Both the position numbers and the translations under genes were made by a program. Under the pieces are notes generated by a model, which saw only the letters and a program-made list of their open reading frames with translations, had not been told where the DNA came from and ran no database searches. A DNA stretch of 64,000 nucleotides from Camellia lanceoleosa (lineage: Eukaryota; Streptophyta; Magnoliopsida; Ericales; Theaceae): NCBI GenBank assembly GCA_025200525.1, contig CM045761.1:101346182-101410181 (forward strand), given 5' to 3'. The stretch's first letter is position 1. Each line of letters starts with the position of its first letter. This document shows positions 34,957 to 46,435 of this stretch, one piece after another.

Positions 34957-36904
34957 ATGGGGAAGTACAGATTTTTGGTAGAAACCCCAGGAGGCCTAGC
35001 CGAATTCCGAAAAGATTACAACATTCCCGCCGATGTAAACTTAACCCTAGCCGAACCAAATATTGTACCTTGGGGAAATCCCGGTTTTGTACCTTTTACC
35101 CTTCTTTCAATAATTGAGACCGGACTAAGATTCCCGGTCCAATCATTAATTTGCGAGTTCCTTAGGCAGACCAGGCTTTGCCCCACCCAACTCTCCACCA
35201 ACTCTTACCGTATAATAATGGGCATCGCCGAACTAAACCGCCAAACCGACTTGAGCCTCGGTCTAGCCGAAATATTCCATCAATAATCTTTAGGGTCCAA
35301 AGAAGATGGGTGGGTATACTACCTTAGGATACGCCGACGTAGAGAAAAAATAATAAAAGATACGCCGGATAAAGACCTGAACGACGACGACTTCTTCTGG
35401 GTTTCTGGGAATTTTGAAGATCACCAAGCCCAGATCCCAGGCCGAAGTATAAACTGGGACAAAGGAATCCCTGGTAAACTTACTTCGGTTTTCTATACAT
35501 TCTTCTTTTTTACTTCGGTTTCCAATTTTTGACCGGACTAACAGTTGTTTTCTCTATGCAGACTCAGCCCATCTACACTCATTGTACAGCCACCCCAATC
35601 TTGGTATCCTCCGCGCCGCACTACGCGTTCAAGAAAGAAGTTGGACTAAACTTCTCAGCTTTGAGCCGTCTGAGATACAGTCGTTAAATTAAAAGCAAGA
35701 GTGACCGACTTCCTTCTTGAAGAAGCGCCTGAACCGGACCCATCCTTGCCTCAAATAAATCTAATTCCACTCACAGCCGAGCAAGAAATGGCCAAGAAGA
35801 ACAGGCTGAAGGCCCTTCTGACCGTAACAACTCCAGCCGACGTACAGCCAACCAGTCAAACCACCGAGACCGTGGTGGCCCTTCCATCCCAGCAGCCATC
35901 TTCTACTCGCCGAAACAAACGTGCTCGGACTAGCCAAACCGAGCCACGTCTTGCTGACGAAGACGAGACCGTCCTTCCACAAAGCCCTCCGCCAAGCCCT
36001 CAACAAAACATCCAGCCGGGGCAGTCCGACCGAACTGCCTCCTCTGCCAAATGGACTCCTACCCTCACCTTCAATGACCGAGATATCACCGCTTCCGATT
36101 CGGTGGTTTTAGAGAAGGACCACCTAATGGCTTTTAACCTAGCCAAAAGTGTGTGCCTTCCAAAAGATATGGAGCACCACTACAAACAACTCAACACCGA
36201 GCTGAAATCCATCCGGTCTTCCACTAAGTCCATGATCCTGGTAAATAACTTATCTACCTTCTATGTAGTTTTTTCCAACTTTCAGTCTGGCTAACGTTAC
36301 TTCTCCATTGCAGGCCATCCAGAAAAATCAAGTTACACATAGAAGGGTCATGGAGCTTAGGAGGAACACAAGGGAGGCCATGGCTGAGGCCGAACTAAAG
36401 ACGGCCGAATTAGAGGAGGCAAAAAGGCAGCTGGCCGTGCTTCAAGCAGAGAACGGTCGACTGACCGAAATAGTTAACTCGGCCGAGGCTGAGAAGGAAA
36501 AGATCGCCATTGAGACAAAGGACAAGTACCTGCGTCACTTGGCAAAAATGGAGAAGAAGAAAGATACCGAAATAAACGAATTGAAGGCCGGAATAAAGAA
36601 AGCCGAAAAACGAGGCTTTAAGAAGGCCGAAGACGCATACACCCTTCAATGTGACGCAGCAAAAGATCTATTTTTCAAATGTGGCTGGAGGGCTGCGGTG
36701 GAGCAGCTCGGTTATACACCTGACACCGAGGTCTACAATGCTTTACCGTACTCCATTTCGGCTTCACTGTCGCAGTATGCCGCCGATCTTCAAAGACAAT
36801 TTCTGCTAGGGTCTGATGAAGATGATGATGATGATGATTCTGAAGAAGATGAGCAAACTCCAACTCCGGTCATTAATGAGCAACCCAGCAACCAATCAGT
36901 TTGA
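34957..36904 (+). pseudogene. Antisense extra ORF of the Tat element (gypsy-type transposon protein plus coiled coil)
   Basis: Three exons are inferred: 34957-35473, 35562-36240 and 36314-36904, each intron with GT and AG. Exon 1 starts MGKYRFLVETPGGLAEF and includes FVPFTLLSIIETGLRFP, a sequence type seen in plant proteins annotated as putative gypsy-type transposon (Transposase_28-like). Exon 2 is Pro/Ser-rich with a basic TRRNKRARTSQ stretch that could be a nuclear signal. Exon 3 is a long Glu/Lys/Ala-rich coiled coil ending in an acidic tract. Extra ORFs opposite to gag-pol are established for Tat-group elements; their function is unknown. Here a TAA at 35284 and a frame change in the first part of exon 2 disrupt it. 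Confidence 0.75.
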
Positions 36905-37271
36905 CTGGAGCCGGTCATTGAAGGCCGTACTAACGAAGCCGACGACAAAAGCGCATAAGCGAGGCGGAGGTTCAAGCCGAAACTAAGCTCCCAGCCCAAA
37001 CCGTGCTCCCGGTGACTGGGACTCGGACAAATGCCGAGGATGAATTTGATGCTGAACTTGATGCACTTCTCTGTTGATTTTTCTTTCTTTTCTTTTGTTA
37101 TGCGAAACTTGTAGCAAGACTCTGCCCCCAATTGTACTTGCTTGTTTCTTCAATGAAAAAATCTTCTTTACTCTTATTCCGGTTTTGTGTATGTATGCTT
37201 GCACTTGTAATGAATTTTCCATGAACTCATTTGCTCGACTATGATCTCGGTTTTAGCTATCTAACTTACTA

Positions 37272-38020
37272 GCCAACCACTCTTTAGCCGATATAGACAC
37301 TTCGGCTGGAGAGTACAAAGAATTGGTTTAATCCAGCCAACCACTCTTCAGCCGATATAAGTTACTTCAGCTGAAGAGTACAAAGAGATGGTTTAATCCA
37401 GCCAACCACTCTTCAGCCGTACACTCTTACTTCGGCTGAAGAGTACAAAGAGTTGGTTTAATCCAGCCAACCACTCTTCAGCCATAAACTTACTTCAGCT
37501 GAAAAGTAACAAGTGTTGGTTTAATCCAGCCAACCACTCTTCAGCCGATATAAATAACTTCGGCTGAAGAGTACAAAGAGTTGGTTTAATCCAGCCAACC
37601 ACTCTTCAGCCGTACACTCTTACTTCGGCTGAAGAGTACAAAGAGTTGGTTTAATCCAGCCAATCACTCTTCAGCCATAAACTTACTTCGGCTGAAGAGT
37701 AACAAGTGTTGGTTTAATCCAGCCAACCTCTAAGTTGGTTTTTCCAGCCAACTTAGAATATAATGTTTTGTTATTCCGACCAAACGTCCTGCAGCTTGGA
37801 TCCTCATCCTGGGCTTAGGAGAGGTGTTGGTTTAATCCAGCCATAAACTTACTTCGGCTGAAGAGTAACAAGTGTTGGTTTAATCCAGCCAACCTCTAAG
37901 TTGGTTTTTCCAGCCAGCTTAGAATATAATGTTTGGTTATTCCGACCAAACGTCCTGCAGCCTGGATCCTTATCCTGGGCTTATGAGGGGTTATAGTTGG
38001 TTTAATCCAGCCAACTATGT
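37272..38020. repeat. Minisatellite of about 60 bp units with a hairpin motif
   Basis: Units read AGCCAACCACTCTTCAGCCG, a short spacer, then ACTTCGGCTGAAGAGTACAAAGAG and TTGGTTTAATCC. At least seven copies follow each other. Each holds CTTCAGCCG and CGGCTGAAG, which can pair. From 37672 to 38010 a larger unit of about 165 bp, with GACCAAACGTCCTGCAGC, is duplicated. It lies between the antisense ORF and the 3' end of pol. Confidence 0.9.
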
Positions 38021-38128
38021 TGACAATTTTACTAAGGCTACTTTCTACTGAAAACAATTATGCTAAAAAAGAATCGATTTGTTTTATTGAGAAAGTCAGA
38101 AATTACACATACTTTAAAAAAGAAAAAG

Positions 38129-41100
38129 CTAGAAATAAAACAACTTGAGATTTGCAGTGTTCCATGGCCTGGGAATTGCTTTGCCGCCCTCGTCTTCCAA
38201 GTGGTATGCCCCTTTGCCTGCTAACCCAACCACTTTGTAAGGTCCTTCCCAATTAGGTCCCAACTTGCCATCTCCTGCGACCAAGGTGTTTCCCATCACT
38301 TTGCGCAGCACCCAATCCCCTATCTTGAATTGCCTTGGATGCACTGTTTTGTTATACTTTCTGGACAACTCTTGTTGGTAGGAAGCGATGTGAACCAATG
38401 CTCTGTCTCTTCTTTCTTCCGCGAGGTCAAGCTCCAATGCTATGGCTTTGCCATTTAAGTCTAGATCAAAGTTTTCGCTTCGGATTGTGGGGAGGCCTAC
38501 TTCTAATGGGATAACTGCTTCCATGCCATAAGCTAAGGAGAATGGTGTTTCTCCTGTTGATCGTCGCGGCGTGGTGCGGTAGGCCCATAAAACATGGGAG
38601 AGCTCTTCTGCCCACTTGCCTTTGGCTCTCTCTAACCTTTTCTTTAATCCATCCAAGACTACCTTATTTGACGCTTCTGCCTGTCCATTTGCTTGGGGAT
38701 ATGCCGGTGTGGAATTGTAGAACTCTATCTTGTACTCTTCACAAAAGCTTCTGAAAATTCTGCCGTCAAACTGAGTGCCGTTGTCTGAGATCAGTGCCTT
38801 TGGTATGCCAAATCGAGTGATGATATTCTGCCAGATGAACTTCTTTACATCTTTCTCCTTGGTTGACGCCAAGGCTTCTGCTTCCACCCACTTTGTGAAG
38901 TAGTCGGTTGCGGCGAGAAAGAACTTCTTGTTACCTGGTGCTGTTGGAAGTGGGCCTACTATGTCCAATCCCCACATTGAGAAGGGCTATGGACTAGTCA
39001 AAGGTAGAAGTTCTCTGTCGGGTTGGTGTATTTGGTGTGCGAACTTTTGACACTTTTCGCACTTTTTAACATACTTCTCCGAATCCGCTTGCATGTATGG
39101 CCACCAATATCCTTGTGAAATTGCTCTGTATGCCAATGATCTTCCTCCTTGATGGCTGCCACAAACACCCTCATTTATTTCGAATAGGAATGCTTCCACT
39201 TTGCTGGAGTGAACACACTTCAAGTAAGGTCCTGAAAACGACTTCTTATACAATGCCAAGGATGGGGAGAGCCAGAATCGTTGTGACTTTGCTCTTATTC
39301 TGTTGGCTTCTTTCTTGTCTTCTGGTAAGGTGCCGTCTTTCAGGAACAGTACGATGGGATCCATCCAAGAAGGGCCTAACTCTGCACAACATACCTCATC
39401 TGCTTCGGGGTCTTCAATGCGTGGTCTAGGCAGGTAGTCGATTAGTAATGGGTGAGGTATGGAGGTATTTACCATTGAGGCGAAGCCTGCGAGTTTATCT
39501 GCTCTGCTGTTTTCCTTCCTGCCGATCTGTTCTATTCTCACCACTTCAAACTTCTTTATCTCCATTCTGACCAGTTCTTGGTACTTGGCCATTCTATCAT
39601 CCTTTGCCTCGTAGTCGCGAGATATTTGGTTTACCACCAGCTGTGAGTCGCTGTAGACCATTAGCTCGGTGGCCTTCATGTAGAATGCTGACTTGAGACC
39701 TGCCAGAAGTGCTTCATACTCTGCTTCGTTGTTTGAAGCTGGAAAGCCAAGGTTGATTGCTTGCTCCACTACGAGGCCATCTGGAGAGATGAGAACTATG
39801 CCAAGTCCTGCTCCATGTCGGTTGGATGCTCCATCCACGAAGAGCTTCCACATCTCTCCAACGAACAACTTCCAACAGGTGGAAGGATCAGATGATGCCT
39901 TGGGATCTTCCATGTTGCTGGTGGCTTCTTCAGAGTCCATGCTTGCTGTCTGCCGCTTGCTTTCTGTTTGCACCAAGTCTTTATTTGTCGGTGAGTCCTG
40001 ACTTGTTGTAGCATGGTTTGTTTCTTCCTTTCTTTCCTTACTCTGGTCTGCCTTGGGGCTTGATTGAGTAACCAGTACTAGGGGTTGCGTTATTCCGACG
40101 TCAACTTCCATCCCTAGTTCGGTTGTCTCAGTTAGGTCGACCGGGCAGATGTGATGACTTCCTGGTGTGAATTCTGCGACAAAATCTGCCAATGCTTGTG
40201 CTTTTGTTGCGGTCCTAGGTTGGAACTTGATGTCGTATTGTCCCAACTCTATTGCCCACTTCAGAATTCGCCCAGAGAAGTTCTCTCTTTCAAATAAAGC
40301 CTTTAATGGAAAGGCTGTGAGGACGACTATGGTGTGGGCGTGAAAGTAATGCGATAACTTCCTTGAGGCCATCATCAAGGCCAATGGCAGTTTCTCCAGT
40401 GGCAAGTACCTTGTTTCGGCGCTCAGTAATGTCTTGCTGACATAGTAGATAGGAAGGTGTTGGATTCCTTCTGCGCGGACCAATACTGCGCTAATTGTAT
40501 GCTGCGAGACCGCTAGGTATAAGAAGAGTTCTTCTCCAGGGATTGGGGTTACAAGTAATGGTGGAGAAGACATGTATTCTTTTAGGCTTTCCAGTGCGTG
40601 GTCGCATTCTTCGTCCCACTCAAACTTAGCCTTCAGTGCATAGAAGAATGGTCATAGCCTGTCAGATGACCGGCTTATAAACCGGTTGAGTGCAGCCGCC
40701 ATGCCAGTGAGATGCTGCACTTCCTTCACTGAGTTTGGCCTCTCCAGATCCTGTATTGCTTTGATCTGAGAAGGGTCCGCTTCTATACCTCGGTTAGTCA
40801 CCAAGAAGCCTAGGAATTTGCCAGATCCTACTCCGAACGCACACTTCGACACGTTGAGGCGTAACTTATGCTTCTTCAGGATCTCGAACATCTCACCTAG
40901 GTCCTTGAGATGGTCATTCTCATCTTTGCTCTTGACCACCATATTGTCGATATAAGCCTCCATTGTTCTGCATAACAATGGCTCAAACATCTTGGTGACC
41001 ATTCTTTGTAATGTTGCCCCTGCGTTCTTCAGGCCGAAGGGCATGACCTTGTAGCAGTACAATCCTTTTGGAGTTGTGAAAGATGTGACCTCCTGGTCTG

Positions 41101-44032
41101 GTTCATGCATGGCGATTTGGTGGTAGCCTCTGTATGCATCCAGAAAGCTAAGTCGGTTGTGCCCTGCCGTTAAGTCCACCAGTTGATCTATCCTTGGTAG
41201 AGGAAAGCTATCTTTTGGGCACGCCTTGTTGACCGTTTTGTAGTCGACGCAGACACGCCATTTGCCATTCTTCTTTAGCACTACAACGGTGTTCGAGATC
41301 CATCTTGGGTAGTGCACCTCTCTGATTGTCCCTGCTTCTAGTAGGTTTCCTACTTCTTCCGCCACTATTTTGGCGTGGTTGAGTGCCGATCTGCGGGTGC
41401 GTTGAATAATTGGTCTGGCAGAGGGGTGGACGTTGAGTTGGTGACAGATGAAGTTGGGATCAATGCCTGGCATGTCGTATGGGGTCCAGGCGAACACTTC
41501 GATGTTGGAGGTCAAAAATTCCAAGACCTCCAATCTCTCAGTGCTGGACAACGACGAACCAAGCAGAAAGAACTTATCCGGGTTCTTTTCATCTATTCTG
41601 ACCTCCACCAAGTCCTCCACCGCTTTCTGACTAGCCGCTTTGCCGACATCCGCGAATAGTTCATTACTCTCAGGTTCTTCAACCGAATGAACGTATCCTT
41701 TGGCAGCGCGGCTGCCGTTTACTGTGACAAAGCACTGCTTTGACATGATCTGATCTCCATAAACTTCTTCTATTACTCCGGTGTCGTTGGGGAACCGCAT
41801 CACTTGGTGGTAGGAGGACGCCACCGAGCGCATGGTATGCAGCCATGTTCTGCCCAAGATAATGTTGTAGGTGGAGGGGGCCTTCAACACCCAGAACTCT
41901 ACTTGTTTTGTCACACTCCCTGCTCTGACTGGGAGGATAATTTTGCCAACGGGCCATTTTGGCATGGAGTTGAATCCAATAAGGAGAGATACGGCCGGCG
42001 CCAAGTCTTTATCTTGCAAGTTAAGTTGTTTGAAGGTTTCATAGTACATGATTTCACATAAACTACCTTGGTCAATCAGAATCCGCTTGACGTCAAAATC
42101 CTTGACTTGGAGAGTGACGACCAAGGCATCGTTATGAGGGCAATAAATCCTTGCCAAGTCTTTATCCGAAAAAGACATGACATTTGTGGCCTCTATCTTC
42201 CCCTTCTTGACGACTGGTTGGGCACTTAGCACCTCTCTTAAGTGCTCAGCCTTTTTGATTGAACCTCTGAGCTCGCATACACGCTCAGGTTCAAAGACTC
42301 CATGTATTACGTTGATGATGCCTTGGGGCGGGGCGTCGATCGGCATCCCATTGGGGTTATTGTGGTCTTGGGGGGCTGGCTGTGCCCCTCCCTCTATGTA
42401 TTTGTCCAGGTGGCCTGCTGTCACCAACTCTTCCAGATGCTGCCTCAATGGCGTGCAATTCTCAGTGCGGTGCCCCTTTTCTTTGTGGAAGGTGCACCTA
42501 GATCTGTCATCATAGTCGTTATGGGCCTCGCCTAGCTTAGCTGGCCACTTGACGAAAGGCTCGTCTCGAATCTCACTAAGTATACAGTAGATCGGTTTCT
42601 TGAATACCGTGGTTATAGCAGTGCGGACTCTCAACCATCTCTTGTCCTGGTCCTCGCCGTTGTCTCGCCTGCCTCGTCCGTTTTGGTTTTGGCGATCTAC
42701 CGTATTGACCTTTGCTGAGGTCTTCTTCTCTGGGGCTGGGGTCGCGCCAGATTTTGCTTTGGCACGAGCGCCATCCTCTTCTACCCTGATGTGCTGATGC
42801 ACTCTCTCCATCAGGGCCTCCATGGTTAGGGGCGGTGTCATGGTGATAGAGTCCCTCAGTCTGTTCCCGACTGGAAGGCCTCTTTTATATTGCGCAATGG
42901 CGAGATTGGTTGGGCAGTCCCCAATCTGGTTGAATGTCTCCCAGTAGCGACTGTTGTATGACCTCAGGGTCTCCTTATCGCCCATGTCGATGGAGAGTAA
43001 CTGGTCGATCTCCACCGGGGTTTTCGTGTTTGTTCTGAATCGCGTTACAAACGCCTCCGCCAGTTGCGCCTAGGAGGCTATGCTGCCCTCTGGAAGCTTT
43101 TCAAACCAAGTCAAGCCAAGGTCGCCAAGGCTTGAAGGGAATAGGATGCACATCAAGGCCTCGTTCCGCCGGTATACAGCCATGACCTGGCGAAAGTGGC
43201 TCAAGTGTGAGTAGGGGTCCGTCTTCCCCTCATACGTTGTGAATTTAGGCTGTAGGAAGCCTGACGGAAGGGGCGCGTTTTCTATTGCTGGGACGAACGG
43301 TGAGGTCTGCAGCCTCGCCAATGCCTTGTCCGTTGGTTCGTATGCCGGGCGCGGCATTAGCATTCCAACCTTGACGCTTCCATGCGTCCAAGGAGCTAAC
43401 CGCTGTAAGGCAGGAACCCTGTGTGGATCGCGCGCCCTGGCGTCCTCCTTCCATCGTGCCTTATCTTCTAGCATGGATCGTAGGTCGGACGATCTGGGAA
43501 ATTCTGTCTGTCTAGACCTCATCTGGTGCGTGTGTGAGGGCCAATATGTGCTTCCTTCAGTGTATGACCTCTCAGACCTGGAGTGACGAGTCCTGGAAGA
43601 TCTGGATTGTGTGTCGCCTATTCTGAGGCTTTTGTTCTCTGCTTGAGAGCGTGTAGAATTCCTACTACGACCCTCTGAGTGGCGAGGGGGCGTCTTGTTG
43701 TTGCGCCCTTCTCCTGTCGCCACTTCTTTACCTTTCACCTGGCGCTTTAAGGATTCCATGTCTGCCGCCATCTGCCGTATTAACTCGTCTTGTTCCCTGA
43801 CGCGATCCTCCAAAGTTTGATCAATCCTTCGTCGTTGTCTTTCTAGGCTTTGCGAACGAGAGAGATGGGGGCTGTTATTCCGCCTTCGTCCCCTTTCATC
43901 CCTCATGGAATTTTGTCTTTGCGGTTCCAGGTTCGCCATGGGAGTGACCACTGGTAGGCCTTCGCGCCTTGCACCCCCATCTGGAGTTAGTCCGTCAACG
44001 GCGGATTGAGGTAACTTTTCGTTATTCGCCAT
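38129..44032 (-). pseudogene. Tat gag-pol polyprotein with three stops and a YIDN active site
   Basis: A single frame of 1,968 codons begins at MANNEKLPQS. Gag spans roughly residues 1-440, with an Arg/Ser-rich first part. The protease lies around residue 645 (RILIDQGS). The RT follows at about 870-1050, where the expected YIDD reads YIDN (AAT at 40943-40945). Next come the gypsy RNase H and a second, archaeal-type RNase H ([20 protein letters not shown]). The integrase has its HHCC finger near residue 1640, then GLDIVGPLP, ISDNGTQFD and ANGQAEASNK; no chromodomain follows. Stops are at 43070 (TAG), 40652 (TGA) and 38987 (TAG), the first and last fitting a Trp codon changed by G to A. No frameshift. 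Very recently inactivated. Confidence 0.93.
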
Positions 44033-44100
44033 TGATTCTTTTAAAGGAAAAGCTTGATCAAGAGGTTGTTCTTGTCTGTATTCCCACAGACGACGCTAAT

Positions 44101-44842
44101 TGTACGGGAAAGAAATATACCTTCTCGTATAATCCTGTTGATCAAGTCTGCGTTCCTCCGTACGATGTCGTTCTACCATCTGAAAATACAAACGTGAGCT
44201 ACCCGGCAGGTGTGGGCCGGAAACCTCTCCGATGCCTAAGTCAGTAAGCAAGACAAATAGGCAAGAGCTCTATGTATTCAAGAAGCAAAGTTGCATTACC
44301 TCTCCAAAGGTGGTATTGGTGAGCTTTTATAGGTTTCGCGTGGCACAATCCTGGTAGGACTCTTACTCCTCCATGTAGAGTCCTCCTAGGATTCATACTC
44401 CTGGAAGATAATGCTTATCCTCCAACACCCTCCTCACTGCTTAAACCAAGTGAGATGGTTTTACCACGGCCGAACTACCATACGACCGAAGTAAACATGA
44501 CTGTGCTCAGCCTCAGAATCGGCCGAACTATCATTGGTTCGGTTCTTCCTTTCTCTGAACTTACTCCGGCTTCTCATGTGAAACCCTTGGCCTGGCCAGA
44601 CCGAACTAACATGTCAGAACCGTTGTAGCTTTATAACCGGTCTAACCCTGAAGTACCTTTGACCGGTCTAACTTCAGTCTTCTCTCGGACCGGACTAACT
44701 TTCCGGCTTAGGACCGGTCTAACTCCAAGGTATTCACAAGACCGGAGTAACTTGTATAGCCACTTTACTCGGCCCTTCGTGCTACGGCCCATAACGGCCC
44801 AATACCCAGCTCGGCCCAATTTGCATATAAATTACCCTCTCA
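44101..44842 (-). repeat. 5' LTR of the Tat element
   Basis: 742 bp, the same length as the other LTR. The promoter TATA box CCTATAAAAG is at 44324-44333 on the minus strand. It carries many copies of the word CCGRRSTAA and relatives. Confidence 0.95.
44324..44333 (-). promoter_or_regulatory. TATA box of the Tat 5' LTR
   Basis: CCTATAAAAG on the minus strand, about 220 bases before the LTR end, is a usual place for the U3/R boundary. The same box is in the 3' LTR. Confidence 0.6.
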
Positions 44843-44854
44843 AAATTAAAAAAA

Positions 44855-45067
44855 GTGCAAACTTACAACATAAATCTAAAACAATAAAACAAATATAAGA
44901 TAGAACATGCAAGATTACAACAAAACTAACATGAGACTAATACAAGGAAAAAAAAAATATATGAGGTAGAACATGCAAGATTACAACAAAACTAATTTGA
45001 GACTAATACAAGAAAAAATAATTATAAGGTAGAACATGCAAGATTACAATAAAACTAATATGAAATT
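44855..45067. repeat. 213-bp unit, right copy
   Basis: Matches 32795-33007 nearly base for base, from GCAAACTTACAACATAAA to TGAAATT. Together they form a tandem pair now split by the Tat element. Confidence 0.85.
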
Positions 45068-45880
45068 AAAACATGCGAATAAAAATAAATAAATAAATAA
45101 ATAATAATTATGGGCTAAACAAACCACTAGGATTATAACAACACACTATGAAATAAAAAGTAAGAAAATAAATATGAGATATAAAATATGAGAAAATGAA
45201 AGACTAAAAATTCACCTTTCAAAGAAAGATTGAACTTCTTGATTCCCAAACTCCCTCTTGATCACCCTCAAGTGTAGGAAGTGTGTTCTTAAATCCTCAA
45301 TTCGAAATTATGGAGTTTATGGAGTTTATGGTGTGGAAAGTGGCTAACTCTCTAATTTTTCACACTTTCAATCACTAAACACTCTTCCTTATGATCAAAG
45401 CAATTGATCTTTGGCTATATCAGAATTTTTGAAGTGGTTTTGGTGTATGGAAATGAGGAATTTCAGTAGCTATGGAAGGTATGGGATGTATATGGAAGAT
45501 AGGAATATTCTTGGCTCAAAAACTCAATTTTTTTCTCTTTTTTCACTCTTTTCTCACCCCCTTTTCTTCAATTTCGTGGTAATCTTTCTCTCTTACAATA
45601 TGATCATTCTATATAGGCAATGAGGGAGAGTAAAGGTCAAAAATAAGGTGGGAGACAAGGTGGGAGACAAGAATGTGATAGGAGGGCAAATTTTCAAGGT
45701 GGTTGCATAGGATACTCCTTTATGAATGCAAACAAAACCTCTTTTTGACAATGAGGGATGATTAGGTATAATGGAGGATGAGTGGATGCACTTGAATGGC
45801 TTAGAAAATAGGTAAATGGGTTGTCCCAACCGAACCAAAACCAAGAAAAAGTGGGCTATTGTTGTTTTGGGTCGAGTCAA

Positions 45881-46435
45881 CAAAATCTGCTTTTAAGTCC
45901 AACTTCAAATGGGCATATCTCCCCCATATGGACTTGGTTTTAGGCGGTTCTTGGGTCCAAATTGAAGCCCCAGAAGTCTACTTTCCAATGGTGGTGGCCT
46001 CACATTTAAATTCTAAGTGTACAAAGAGATACGCCTAATTTAGTAAAGGCTGTCTCGGGCTGGGTCAACAAAATCTGCTCTTAAGCCCAACTTCAAATGG
46101 GCATATCTCCCCCATATGGACTTGGTTTTAGGCGGTTCTTGGGTCCAAATTGAAGCCCCAGAAGTCTAGTTTCCAATGGTGGTGGCCTCACATTTAAATT
46201 CCAAGTGTACAAAGAGATATGCCAAATTTAGTAAAGGCTGTCTCGGGCTAAGTCAACAAAATTTGTTTTTAAGTCCAACTTCAAATGGACATATCTCCCC
46301 CATATGGACTTGGTTTGAGGTGGTTCTTGGGTCTAAATTGAAGCCCCAGAAGTCTACTTTCCAATGGTGGTGGCCTCACATTTAAATTCCAAGTGTACAA
46401 AGAAAAATGCCTAATTTAGTAAAGGTTGCTCATTT
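45881..46435. repeat. 188-bp tandem repeat, three copies, in the solo LTR
   Basis: Units start at 45881, 46069 and 46257 (CAAAATCTGC or a variant). Each contains GGGCATATCTCCCCCATATG and CCAATGGTGGTGGCCTCACA. Spacing is 188 bp both times. The copies differ by a few bases. Confidence 0.92.

Larger units (their letters stand above)
33008..44842 (-). mobile_element. Tat-lineage Ty3/gypsy retrotransposon with antisense ORF
   Basis: Two 742-bp LTRs (33008-33749 and 44101-44842) are flanked by AAATT (33003-33007 and 44843-44847). Transcription is leftward. After the 5' LTR the primer-binding region reads ATTAGCGTCGTCTGTGGGAA. The polypurine tract AATTAAGGGGCAA precedes the 3' LTR. Gag-pol runs 44032-38129, and an antisense ORF with introns lies at 34957-36904 between pol and the 3' LTR. 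A dual RNase H arrangement and the lack of a chromodomain place it in the Tat group. Three stops and a mutated RT active site make it defective. Confidence 0.95.

Noticed and set aside
39097..43586. Plus-strand frames opposite Tat gag-pol
   Set aside because: Antisense shadows of a conserved polyprotein frame; unlike the frames at 34.9-36.9 kb they show no domain or splice pattern.
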